Assembly (NCBI GenBank): GCA_033782935.1
Contig: JAWQEG010000003.1
Coordinates: 1,810,501 to 1,874,500 of the forward strand
Reading direction: 5' to 3'
Length of the DNA: 64,000 nt
DNA from: Petrolisthes cinctipes
Taxonomy: Eukaryota > Arthropoda > Malacostraca > Decapoda > Porcellanidae
Shown piece by piece: positions 1 through 12,700 of the stretch; position 1 is the first letter of the stretch; every line of letters begins with the position of its first letter. The position numbers were made by a program, and so were the translations under genes. The notes under the pieces are model-generated. The model was not told the DNA's origin, searched no databases, and worked only from the letters and a program-made list of their open reading frames with translations.

Positions 1-105
1 AGATATAAACGGGTACAGAAGATGCATTCACATATCGACTTTGGAAACTTAAAATATCGATTTTTAGCATGTTTTGAGCCTATATTTTGAAAACATTCTA
101 GCACT

Positions 106-263
106 GAGTAGGCATGTACATATCGCTTCTGGGACCCAAAAATATCGAATTTTTGGGTGTTTTGAGGTTGAATTTGAAATATGAACAAGTGCAGAAGATG
201 CATGCACATAATGACTTTGGGCACCTAAAATATCGATTTTCAGCATGTTTTGGGCCTGTATCT
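106..263 (+). repeat. Example of the 158-bp short monomer
   Basis: The end of this monomer reads GGGCCTGTATCTGAGTAGG. About 19 bp normally present between the TGTAT and the CTGAGTAGG (the TTGAAAACATTCTAGCA stretch) are missing. The same form recurs near 1450, 2634, 5858, 9085, 10770, 12463, 14355, 21215, 23078, 24797 and 25130. I noticed it only in blocks A1 and A2. Confidence 0.85.
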
Positions 264-270
264 GAGTAGG

Positions 271-447
271 CATGTACAGATCGCTTCTGGGAACCCAAAA
301 TATCGAATTTACGGGTGTTTTGAGCCTGAATATAAGATATAAACAGGTACTGAAGATCCATGCACATATCGACTTTTGGGCACCTAAAATATCGATTTTG
401 AGCATATTTTGGGTCTGTATCTTCAAAACATTTTAACTAGGAGTAGG
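271..447 (+). repeat. Representative 177-bp monomer made of two homologous half-units
   Basis: Starting at the CATG after GAGTAGG, the first half is 271-358 (88 bp) and the second is 359-447 (89 bp). The halves align along their whole length. CATG-ACA-ATCG opens each half, a TGGG block follows, then AAAATATCGA-TTT, then TGTTTTG-G-CTG-AT, then a TGA-A stretch. The monomer therefore looks like an old tandem dimer whose halves diverged before the present array was amplified. Confidence 0.9.
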
Positions 448-792
448 CATGTACAGATCGCTTTTAGGACCAAAAAATACCGAATTTTTGGGTGTTTTGA
501 GCCTGAATTTGAGATATAAACGGGTACAGAAGATGCATGCACATATCGACTTTGGACACTTAAAATATCGATTTTAGCATGTTTTGAGCCTATATTTTAA
601 AAATTTTCTAGCACTGAGTAGGCATGTACAGATCGCTTCTGGGACCCAAAAATACCGAATTTTTGGGTGTTTTGAGGTTGAATTTGAGATATAAACGGGT
701 ACAGAAGATGCATCCACATATCGACTTTTGGGCACCTAAAAGATCGATTTTCTGTATGTTTTGGGCCTGTATTTTGAAAATACTCTAACACG

Positions 793-938
793 GAGTAGGC
801 ATGTACAGATCGCTTCTGGGACCCCAAAATATCGAATTCTCGGGTGTTTTGGGCCTGAATTTGAGATATCGACTTTGGGCACCTAAAATATCGATTTTAG
901 CATGTTTTGGGCCTTTATTTTGAAAATTTTCTAGCACT
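793..938 (+). repeat. Example of the 146-bp short monomer
   Basis: This monomer reads GAGATATCGACTTTGGG where a full monomer reads GAGATAT, then AAACGGGTACAGAAG..., then ACATATCGAC. The missing 29 bp lie between two ATAT direct repeats, so a slippage or microhomology deletion explains it. Small further differences bring the length to 146 bp. The same short form recurs through all four satellite blocks, in block B as its reverse complement with TCGATATCTCAAATTC. Confidence 0.9.
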
Positions 939-1554
939 GAGTAGGCATGTAGAGATCGCTTCTGGGACCCCAAAATATCGATTTTTCGGGTGTTTTTAAC
1001 CTGAATTTGAGATATAAATGGGTACAGAAGATGCATGCACATATCGACTTTTGGGCACCTAAAATATCGATTTTTAGCATGTTTTGGGTCTGTATCTTGA
1101 AAACATTCTAACTAGGAGTAGACTTGTACAGATCGCTTCTAGGACCCAAAAATACCGAATTTTCGGGTGTTTTGAGCCTGAATTTGAGATATAAACGGGT
1201 ACAGAAGATGCATGCACATATCGACTTTGGACACTTAAAATATCGACTTTTAGCATGTTTTGAGCTTATATTTTGAAAACATTCTAGCACTGAGTAGGCA
1301 TGTACAGATCGCTTCTGGGACCCAAAAATATCGAATTTTCAGGTGTTTTGAGGTTGAATTTGAAATAAAAACGAGTGCAGAAGATGCATGCACATATTGA
1401 CTTTGGGCACCTAAAATATCGATTTTCAGCATGTTTTGGGCCTGTATCTGAGTAGGCATGTAGAGATCGCTTCTGGGACCCCAAAATATCGAATTTTCGG
1501 GTGTTTTGAGCCTGAATTTGAGATATAAATGGGTACAGAAGATGCATGCACATA

Positions 1555-4500
1555 TCGACTTTTGGGCACCTAAAATATCGATTTTGAGCATATTTTGGGT
1601 CTGTATCTTCAAAACATTTTAACTAGGAGTAGGCATGTACAGATCGCTTCTAGGACCAAAAAATACCGAATTTTCGGGTGTTTTGAGCCTGAATTTGAGA
1701 TATAAACGGGTACAGAAGATGCATGCACATATCGACTTTGGACACTTAAAATATCGATTTTAGCATGTTTTGAGCCTATATTTTAAAAATTTTCTAGCAC
1801 TGAGTAGGCATGTACAGATCGCTTCTGGGACCCAAAAATATCGAATTTTTGGGTGTTTTGAGGTTGAATTTGAGATATAAACGGGTACAGAAGATGCATC
1901 CACATATCGACTTTTGGGCACCTAAAAGATCGATTTTCTGTATGTTTTGGGCTTGTATTTTGAAAATACTCTAACACGGAGTAGATATGTACAGATCGCT
2001 TCTGGGACCCCAAAATATCGAATTTTCGGGTGTTTTGGGCCTGAATTTGATATATCGACTTTGGGCACCTAAAATATCGATTTTAGCATGTTTTGGGCTT
2101 TTTTTTGAAAATTTTCTAGCACTGAGTAGGCATGTAGAGATCGCTTCTGGGACCCCAAAATATCGAATTTTCGGGTGTTTTTAACCTGAATTTGAGATAT
2201 AAATGGGTACAGAAGATGCATGCACATATCGACTTTTGGGCACCTAAAATATCGATTTTTAGCATGTTTTGGGTCTGTATCTTGAAAACATTCTAACTAG
2301 GAGTAGACTTGTACAGATCGCTTCTAGGACCCAAAAATACCGAATTTTCGGGTGTTTTGAGCCTGAATTTGAGATATAAACGGGTACAGAAGATGCATGC
2401 ACATATCGACTTTGGACACTTAAAATATCGACTTTTAGCATGTTTTGAGCTTATATTTTGAAAACATTCTAGCACTGAGTAGGCATGTACAGATCGCTTC
2501 TGGGACCCAAAAATATCGAATTTTCAGGTGTTTTGAGGTTGAATTTGAAATAAAAACGAGTGCAGAAGATGCATGCACATATTGACTTTGGGCACCTAAA
2601 ATATCGATTTTCAGCATGTTTTGGGCCTGTATCTGAGTAGGCATGTAGAGATCGCTTCTGGGACCCCAAAATATCGAATTTTCGGGTGTTTTGAGCCTGA
2701 ATTTGAGATATAAATGGGTACAGAAGATGCATGCACATATCGACTTTTGGGCACCTAAAATATCGATTTTGAGCATGTTTTGGGTCTGTATCTTGAAAAC
2801 ATTCTAACTAGGAGTAGACTTGTACAGATCGCTTCTGGGACCCAAAAATATCGAATTTTCGGGTGTTTTGAGGTTGAATTTGGGATATAAACGGGTACAG
2901 ATGATGCATCCACATATCACCTTTTGGGCACCTAAAAGATCGATTTTCAGTATGTTTTGGGCCTGTATATTGAAAATACTCTAACACGGAGTAGGCATGT
3001 ACATATCGCTTCAGGGACCCCAAAATATCGAATTTTCGTGTGTTTTGAGCCTGAATTTGAGATATAAACGGGTACAGAAGATGCATGCACATATCGACTT
3101 TTGGGCACGTAAAAGATCGATTTTCAGTATGTTTTGGGCCTATATTTTGAAATTACTCTAACACGGAGTAGGCATGTACAGTTCGTTTCTGGGACCCCAA
3201 AATATCGAATTTTCGGGTGTATTGGGCCTGAATTTGAGATATCGACTTTGGGCACCTAAAATATCGATTTTTAGCATGTTTTGGGCGTATATTTTGAAAA
3301 TATTCTAGCACTGAGTAGGCATGTAGAGATCGCTTCTGGGACCCCAAAATATCGAATTTTCGGGTGTTTTGAGCCTGAATTTGAGATATAAATGGGTACA
3401 GAAAATGTATTCACATATCGACTTTTGAGCACCTAAAATATCGATTTTGAGCATATTTTCGGTCTGTATCTTCAAAACATTTTAACTAGGAGTAGGCATG
3501 TACAGATCGCTTCTAGGACCAAAAAATACCGAATTTTCGGGTGTTTTGAGCCTGAATTTGAGATATAAACGGGTACAGAAGATGCATTCACATATCGACT
3601 TTGGACACTTAAAATATCGATTTTAGCATGTTTTGAGCCTATATTTTAAAAATTTTCTAGCACTGAGTAGGCATGTACAGATCGCTTCTGGGACCCAAAA
3701 ATATCGAATTTTTGGGTGTTTTGAGGTTGAATTTGAGATATAACGGGTACAGAAGATGCATCCACATATCGACTTTTGGGCACCTAAAAGATCGATTTTC
3801 TGTATGTTTTGGGCCTGTATTCTGAAAATACTTTAACACGGAGTAGGCATGTACAGATCGCTTCTGGGACCCCAAAATATCGAATTTTCGGGTGTTTTGG
3901 GCCTGAATTTGAGATATCGACTTTGGGCACCTAAAATATCGATTTTAGCATGTTTTGGGCCTTTATTTTGAAAATATTCTAGCACTGAGTAGGCATGTAG
4001 AGATCGCTTCTGGGACCCAAAAATATCGAATTTTCGGGTGTTTTGAGCCTGAATTTGAGATATAAATGGGTACAGAAGATGCATCCACATACCGACTTTT
4101 GGGCACCTAAAAGATCGATTTTCTGTATGTTTTGGGCCTGTATTTTTAAAATACTTTAACACGGAGTAGGCATGTACAGATCGCTTCTGGGACCCCAAAA
4201 TATCGAATTTTCGGGTGCTTTGAGCCTGAATTTGTGATATAAATGGATACAGAAGATGCATGCACCTATCGACTTTTGGTCACCTAAAATATCGATTTTG
4301 AGCATATTTTGGGTCTGTATCTTGAAAACATTCTAACTAGGAGTAGACATGTACAGATCGCTTCTAGGACCCAAAAATACCGAATTTTCGGGTGTTTTGA
4401 GCCTGAATTTGAGATATAAACGGGTACAGAAGATGCATTCACATATCGACTTTGGAAACTTAAAATATCGATTTTTAGCATGTTTTGAGCCTATATTTTG

Positions 4501-7500
4501 AAAACATTCTAGCACTGAGTAGGCATGTACATATCGCTTCTGGGACCCAAAAATATCGAATTTTTGGGTGTTTTGAGGTTGAATTTGAAATATGAACAAG
4601 TGCAGAAGATGCTTGCACATAATGACTTTGGGCACCTAAAATATCGATTTTCAGCATGTTTTGGGCCTGTATCTGAGTAGGCATGTACAGATCGCTTCAG
4701 GGAACCCAAAATATCGAATTTTCGGGTGTTTTGAGCCTGAATATAAGATATAAACAGGTACTGAATATCCATGCACATATCGACTTTTGGGCACCTAAAA
4801 TATCGATTTTGAGCATATTTTGGGTCTGTATCTTCAAAACATTTTAACTAGGAGTAGGCATGTACAGATCGCTTCTAGGACCAAAAAATACCGAATTTTC
4901 GGGTGTTTTGAGCCTGAATTTGAGATATAAACGGGTACAGAAGATGCATGCACATATCGACTTTGGACACTTAAAATATCGATTTTAGCATGCTTTGAGC
5001 CTATATTTTAAAAATTTTCTAGCACTGAGTAGGCATGTACAGATCGCTTCTGGGACCCAAAAATATCGAATTTTTGGGTTTTTTGAGGTTGAATTTGAGA
5101 TATAAACGGGTACAGAAGATGCATCCACATATCGACTTTTGGGCACCTAAAAGATCGATTTTCTGTATGTTTTGGGCTTGTATTTTGAAAATACTCTAAC
5201 ACGGAGTAGATATGTACAGATCGCTTCTCGGACCCCAAAATATCGAATTTTCGGGTGTTTTGGGCCTGAATTTGATATATCGACTTTGGGCACCTAAAAT
5301 ATCGATTTTAGCATGTTTTGGGCTTTTTTTTGAAAATTTTCTAGCACTGAGTAGGCATGTAGAGATCGCTTCTGGGACCCCAAAATATCGAATTTTCGGG
5401 TGTTTTTAACCTGAATTTGAGATATAAATGGGTACAGAAGATGCATGCACATATCGACTTTTGGGCACCTAAAATATCGATTTTTAGCATGTTTTGGGTC
5501 TGTATCTTGAAAACATTCTAACTAGGAGTAGACTTGTACAGATCGCTTCTAGGACCCAAAAATACCGAATTTTCGGGTGTTTTGAGCCTGAATTTGAGAT
5601 ATAAACGGGTACAGAAGATGCATGCACATATCGACTTTGGACACTTAAAATATCGACTTTTAGCATGTTTTGAGCTTATATTTTGAAAACATTCTAGCAC
5701 TGAGTAGGCATGTACAGATCGCTTCTGGGACCCAAAAATATCGAATTTTCAGGTGTTTTGAGGTTGAATTTGAAATAAAAACGAGTGCAGAAGATGCATG
5801 CACATATTGACTTTGGGCACCTAAAATATCGATTTTCAGCATGTTTTGGGCCTGTATCTGAGTAGGCATGTAGAGATCGCTTCTGGGACCCCAAAATATC
5901 GAATTTTCGGGTGTTTTGAGCCTGAATTTGAGATATAAATGGGTACAGAAGATGCATGCACATATCGACTTTTGGGCACCTAAAATATCGATTTTGAGCA
6001 TGTTTTGGGTCTGTATCTTGAAAACATTCTAACTAGGAGTAGACTTGTACAGATCGCTTCTGGGACCCAAAAATATCAAATTTTCGGGTGTTTTGAGGTT
6101 GAATTTGGGATATAAACGGGTACAGATGATGCATCCACATATCACCTTTTGGGCACCTAAAAGATCGATTTTCAGTATGTTTTGGGCCTGTATATTGAAA
6201 ATACTCTAACACGGAGTAGGCATGTACATATCGCTTCAGGGACCCCAAAATATCGAATTTTCGTGTGTTTTGAGCCTGAATTTGAGATATAAACGGGTAC
6301 AGAAGATGCATGCACATATCGACTTTTGGGCACGTAAAAGATCGATTTTCAGTATGTTTTGGGCCTATATTTTGAAATTACTCTAACACGGAGTAGGCAT
6401 GTACAGTTCGTTTCTGGGACCCCAAAATATCGAATTTTCGGGTGTATTGGGCCTGAATTTGAGATATCGACTTTGGGCACCTAAAATATCGATTTTTAGC
6501 ATGTTTTGGGCGTATATTTTGAAAATATTCTAGCACTGAGTAGGCATGTAGAGATCGCTTCTGGGACCCCAAAATATCGAATTTTCGGGTGTTTTGAGCC
6601 TGAATTTGAGATATAAATGGGTACAGAAAATGTATTCACATATCGACTTTTGAGCACCTAAAATATCGATTTTGAGCATATTTTCGGTCTGTATCTTCAA
6701 AACATTTTAACTAGGAGTAGGCATGTACAGATCGCTTCTAGGACCAAAAAATACCGAATTTTCGGGTGTTTTGAGCCTGAATTTGAGATATAAACGGGTA
6801 CAGAAGATGCATTCACATATCGACTTTGGACACTTAAAATATCGATTTTAGCATGTTTTGAGCCTATATTTTAAAAATTTTCTAGCACTGAGTAGGCATG
6901 TACAGATCGCTTCTGGGACCCAAAAATATCGAATTTTTGGGTGTTTTGAGGTTGAATTTGAGATATAACGGGTACAGAAGATGCATCCACATATCGACTT
7001 TTGGGCACCTAAAAGATCGATTTTCTGTATGTTTTGGGCCTGTATTCTGAAAATACTTTAACACGGAGTAGGCATGTACAGATCGCTTCTGGGACCCCAA
7101 AATATCGAATTTTCGGGTGTTTTGGGCCTGAATTTGAGATATCGACTTTGGGCACCTAAAATATCGATTTTAGCATGTTTTGGGCCTTTATTTTGAAAAT
7201 ATTCTAGCACTGAGTAGGCATGTAGAGATCGCTTCTGGGACCCAAAAATATCGAATTTTCGGGTGTTTTGAGCCTGAATTTGAGATATAAATGGGTACAG
7301 AAGATGCATCCACATACCGACTTTTGGGCACCTAAAAGATCGATTTTCTGTATGTTTTGGGCCTGTATTTTTAAAATACTCTAACACGGAGTAGGCATGT
7401 ACAGATCGCTTCTGGGACCCCAAAATATCGAATTTTCGGGTGCTTTGAGCCTGAATTTGTGATATAAATGGATACAGAAGATGCATGCACCTATCGACTT

Positions 7501-9700
7501 TTGGTCACCTAAAATATCGATTTTGAGCATATTTTGGGTCTGTATCTTGAAAACATTCTAACTAGGAGTAGACATGTACAGATCGCTTCTAGGACCCAAA
7601 AATACCGAATTTTCGGGTGTTTTGAGCCTGAATTTGAGATATAAACGGGTACAGAAGATGCATTCACATATCGACTTTGGAAACTTAAAATATCGATTTT
7701 TAGCATGTTTTGAGCCTATATTTTGAAAACATTCTAGCACTGAGTAGGCATGTACATATCGCTTCTGGGACCCAAATATATCGAATTTTTGGGTGTTTTG
7801 AGGTTGAATTTGAAATATGAACAAGTGCAGAAGATGCTTGCACATAATGACTTTGGGCACCTAAAATATCGATTTTCAGCATGTTTTGGGCCTGTATCTG
7901 AGTAGGCATGTACAGATCGCTTCAGGGAACCCAAAATATCGAATTTTCGGGTGTTTTGACCCTGAATATAAGATATAAACAGGTACTGAATATCCATGCA
8001 CATATCGACTTTTGGGCACCTAAAATATCGATTTTGAGCATATTTTGGGTCTGTATCTTCAAAACATTTTAACTAGGAGTAGGCATGTACAGATCGCTTC
8101 TAGGACCAAAAAATACCGAATTTTCGGGTGTTTTGAGCCTGAATTTGAGATATAAACGGGTACAGAAGATGCATGCACATATCGACTTTGGACACTTAAA
8201 ATATCGATTTTAGCATGTTTTGAGCCTATATTTTAAAAATTTTCTAGCACTGAGTAGGCATGTACAGATCGCTTCTGGGACCCAAAAATATCGAATTTTT
8301 GGGTGTTTTGAGGTTGAATTTGAGATATAAACGGGTACAGAAGATGCATCCACATATCGACTTTTGGGCACCTAAAAAATCGATTTTCTGTATGTTTTGG
8401 GCCTGTATTTTGAAAATACTCTAACACGGAGTAGGCATGTACAGATCGCTTCTGGGACCCCAAAATATCGAATTTTCGGGAGTTTTGGGCCAGAATTTGA
8501 GATATCGACTTTGGGCACCTAAAATATCGATTTTAGCATGTTTTGGGCCTTTATTTTGAAAATATTCTAGCACTGAGTAGGCATGTAGAGATCGCTTCTG
8601 GGACCCCAAAATATCGAATTTTCGGGTGTTTTGAGCTTGAATTTGAGATATAAATGGGTACAGAAGATGCATGCACATATCGACTTTTGGGCACCTAAAA
8701 TATCGATTTTGAGCATGTTTTGGGTCTGTATCTTGAAAACATTCTAACTAGGAGTAGACTTGTACAGATCGCTTTTAGGACCCAAAAATACCGAATTTTC
8801 GGGTGTTTTGAGCCTGAATTTGAGATATAAACGGGTACAGAAGATGCATGCACATATCGACTTTGGACACTTAAAATATCGATTTTTAGCATGTTTTGAG
8901 CCTATATTTTGAAAACATTCTAGCACTGTGTAGGCATGTACAGATCGCTTCTGGGACCCAAAAATATAAAATTTTAGGGTGTTTTGAGGTTGAATTTGAA
9001 ATATAAACGAGTGCAGAAGATGCATACACATATAGACTTTGGGCACCTAAAATATCGATTTTCAGCATGTTTTGGGCCTGTATCTGAGTAGGCATGTACA
9101 GATCGCTTCTGGGAACTCAAAATATCGAATTTTCGGGTGTTTTGAGCCTGAATATGAGATATAAACAGATACTGAAGATCCATGCACATATCGACTTTTG
9201 GGCACCTAAAATATCGATTTTGAGCATGTTTTGGGTCTGTATCTTGAAAACATTCTAACTAGGAGTAGACATGTACAGATCGCTTCTGGGACCCAAAAAT
9301 ATCGAATTTTCGGGTGTTTTGAGGTTGAATTTGGGATATAAACGGGTACAGATGATGCATCCACATATCACCTTTTGGGCACCTAAAAGATCGATTTTCA
9401 GTATGTTTTGGGCCTGTATATTGAAAATACTCTAACACGGAGTAGGCATGTACAGATCGCTTCTGGGACCCCAAAATATCGAATTTTCGTGTGTTTTGAG
9501 CCTGAATTTGAGATATAAACGGGTACAGAAGATGCATGCACATATCGACTTTTGGGCACGTAAAAGATCGATTTTCAGTATGTTTTGGGCCTATATTTTG
9601 AAAATACTCTAACACGGAGTAGGCATGTACAGTTCGTTTCTGGGACCCCAAAATATCGAATTTTCGGGTGTATTGGGCCTGAATTTGAGATATCGACTTT
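1555..9700 (+). repeat. Large higher-order repeat, period 3,225 bp
   Basis: Segments at 1555-4779 and 4780-8004 match at an offset of 3,225 bp with very few differences by eye; one is GGGACC at about 2002 against CGGACC at about 5228. A third copy continues from 8005. It is close to about 8430 and then more diverged, but still in register to about 9700 (compare the ATATCACCTTTTGGGC variant at about 2914, 6139 and 9364). The unit holds roughly 19 monomers and contains part of the 1,186-bp repeat, so amplification took place on more than one scale. Confidence 0.88.
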
Positions 9701-12700
9701 GGGCACCTAAAATATCGATTTATAGCATGTTTTGGGCCTATATTTTGAAAATATTCTAGCACTAAGTAGGCATATACAGATCACGTCTGGGACTTCAAAA
9801 TATCGAATTTTCGGGTGTTTTGAGCCTGAATTTGAGATATAAACGGGTACTGAAGATGCATGCACATATCGACTTTGGACACTTAATATATCGATTTTTA
9901 GCATGTTTTGAGCCTATATTTTGAAAACATTCTAGCACTGAGTAGGCATGTACAGATCGCTTCTGGGACCCAAAAATATCGCATTTTCGGGTGTTTTGAG
10001 GTTGAATTTGGGATATAAACGGGAGCAGAAGATGCATACACATATTGACTTTTTTATCCTAAAATATCGATTTTCAGCATGTTTTGGGCCTGTATTTTGA
10101 AAATACTCTAACACGGAGTAGGCAAGTACAGATTTCTTCTGGGACCCCAAAATATCGAATTTTCAGGTGTTTTGGGCCTGAATTTGAGATATCGACTTTG
10201 GGCACCTAAAATATCGATTTTTAGCATGTTTTGGGCGTATATGTTGAAAATATTCTAGCACTGAGTAGGCATGTAGAGATCGCTTCTGGGACCCCAAAAT
10301 ATCGAATTTTCGGGTGTTTTGAGCCTGAATTTGAGATATAAATGGGTACAGAAGATGCATACACATATCGACTTTTGGGCACCTAATATATCGATTTTGA
10401 GCATGTTTTGGGTCTGTATCGTGAAAACATTCTAACTAGGAGTAGACTTGTACAGATCGCTTCTAGGACCCAAAAATACCGAATTTTCGGGTGTTTTGAG
10501 CCTAAATTTGTGATATAAACGGGTACAGAAGATGCATGCACATATCGACTTTGGACACTTAAAATATCGATTTTTAGCATGTTTTGAGCTTATATTTTGA
10601 AAACATTCTAGCATTGTGTAGGCATGTACAGATCGCTTCTGGGACCCAAAAATATCGAATTTTCGGTGTTTTGAGGTTGAATTTGATATATAAACGAGTG
10701 CAGAAGATGCATACACATATTGACTTTGGGCACCTAAAATATCGATTTTCAGCATGTTTTGGGCCTGTATCTGAGTAGGCATGTACAGATCGCTTCTGGG
10801 AACCCAAAATATCGAATTTTCGGGTGTTTTGAGCCTGAATATGAGATATAAACAGATACTGAAGATCCATGCACATATCGACTTTTGGGCACCTAAAATA
10901 TCGATTTTTAGCATGTATTGAGCCTATATTTTCAAAACATTCTAGCACTGAGTAGGCATGTACAGATTGCTTCTGGGACCCAAAAATATCGAATTTTCGG
11001 GTGTTTTGAGGTTGAATTTGGGATATAAACGGGTACAGATGATGCATCCACATATCACCTTTTGGGCACCTAAAAGATCAATTTTCAGTATGTTTTGGGC
11101 CTGTATATTGAAAATACTCTAACACGGAGTAGGCATGTACAGATCGCTTGTGGGACCGCAAAATATCGAATTTTCGTGTGTTTTGAGCCTGAATTTGAGA
11201 TATAAACGTGTACAGAAGATGCATGCACATATCGACTTTTGGGCACCTAAAAGATCGATTTTCAGTATGTTTTGGGCCTATATTTTGAAAATACTCTAAC
11301 ACGGAGTAGGCATGTACAGTTCGCTTCTGGGACACCAAAATATCGAATTTTCAGGTGTATTGGCCCTGAATTTGAGATATCGACTTTGGGCACGTAAAAT
11401 ATCGATTTATAGCATGTTTTGGCCCTATATTTTGAAAATATTCTAGCACTAAGTAGTCATATACAGATCACGTCTGGGACTCCAAAATATCGAATTTTCA
11501 GGTGTTTTGAGCCTTAATTTGAGATATAAACGGGTACAGAAGATGCTTGCACATATCGACTTTGGACACTTAAAATATCGATTTTTAGCATGTTTTGAGC
11601 CTATATTTTGAAAACATTCTAGCACTGAGTAGGCATGTACAGATCGCTTCTGGGACCCAAAAATATCGAATTTTCGGGTGTTTTGAGGTTGAATTTGGGA
11701 TATAAACGGGTGCAGCAGATGCATACACATATTGACTTTGGTATCCTAAAATATCGATTTTCAGCATGTTTTGGGCCTGTATTTTGAAAATACTCTAACA
11801 CGGAGTAGGCAAGTACAGATTGCTTCTGGGACCCCAAAATATCGAATTTTTGGGTGTTTGGAGCCTGAATTTGAGATATAAACGGGTAGAGAAGATGCAT
11901 CCACATATCGACTTTTGGGCACCTAAAAGATCGATTTTCTGTATGTTTTGGGCTTGTATTTTAAAAATACTCTAACACGGAGTAGGCATGTACAGATCGC
12001 TTCTGGGACCCCAAAATATCGAATTTTCAGGTGTTTTGGGCCTGAATTTGAGATATCGACTTTGGGCACCTAAAATATCGATTTTTAGCATGTTTTGGTC
12101 GTATATTATGAAAATATTATAGCACTGAGTAGGCATGTAGAGATCGCTTCTGGGACCCCAAAATATCGAATTTTCCTATGTTTTGAGCCTGAATTTCAGA
12201 TATAAACGGGTACAGAAAATGTATTCACATATCGACTTTTGAGCACCTAAAATATCGATTTTGAGCATGTTTTGGGTCTGTATCTTGAAAACATTCTAAC
12301 TAGGTGTAGGCATGTACAGATCGCTTCTAGGACCCAAAATAACCGAATTTTCGGGTGTTTTGAGCTTGAATTTGAGATATAAACGGGAGCAAAAGATGCA
12401 TACACATATTGACTTTGGGCACCTAAAATATCGGTTTTCAGCATGTTTTGGGCTTGTATCTGAGTAGGCATGTACAGATCGTTTCTGGGACCCCGAAATA
12501 TCGAATTTTCGGGTGTTTTGAGCCTGAATTTGAGATATAAACGGGTACAGAAGATGCATGCACATATCGACTTTGGACACTTAAAATGTCGATTTTTAGC
12601 ATGTTTTTAGCCTATATTTTAAAAACATTCTAGCAATGAGTAGGCATGTACAGATTGCTTCTGGGACCCAAAAATATCGATTTTTCGGGTGTTTTGAGGT

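Larger units (their letters stand above)
1..2775 (+). repeat. Higher-order repeat, period about 1,186 bp (7 monomers)
   Basis: Monomer spacings from 106 run 158, 177, 175, 177, 146, 177, 176 and then repeat, summing to 1,186 bp. The segments near 106, 1292 and 2477 correspond, giving a little over two copies. Similarity at this offset fades at about 2,775, where the array switches to other monomer types. Confidence 0.85.
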
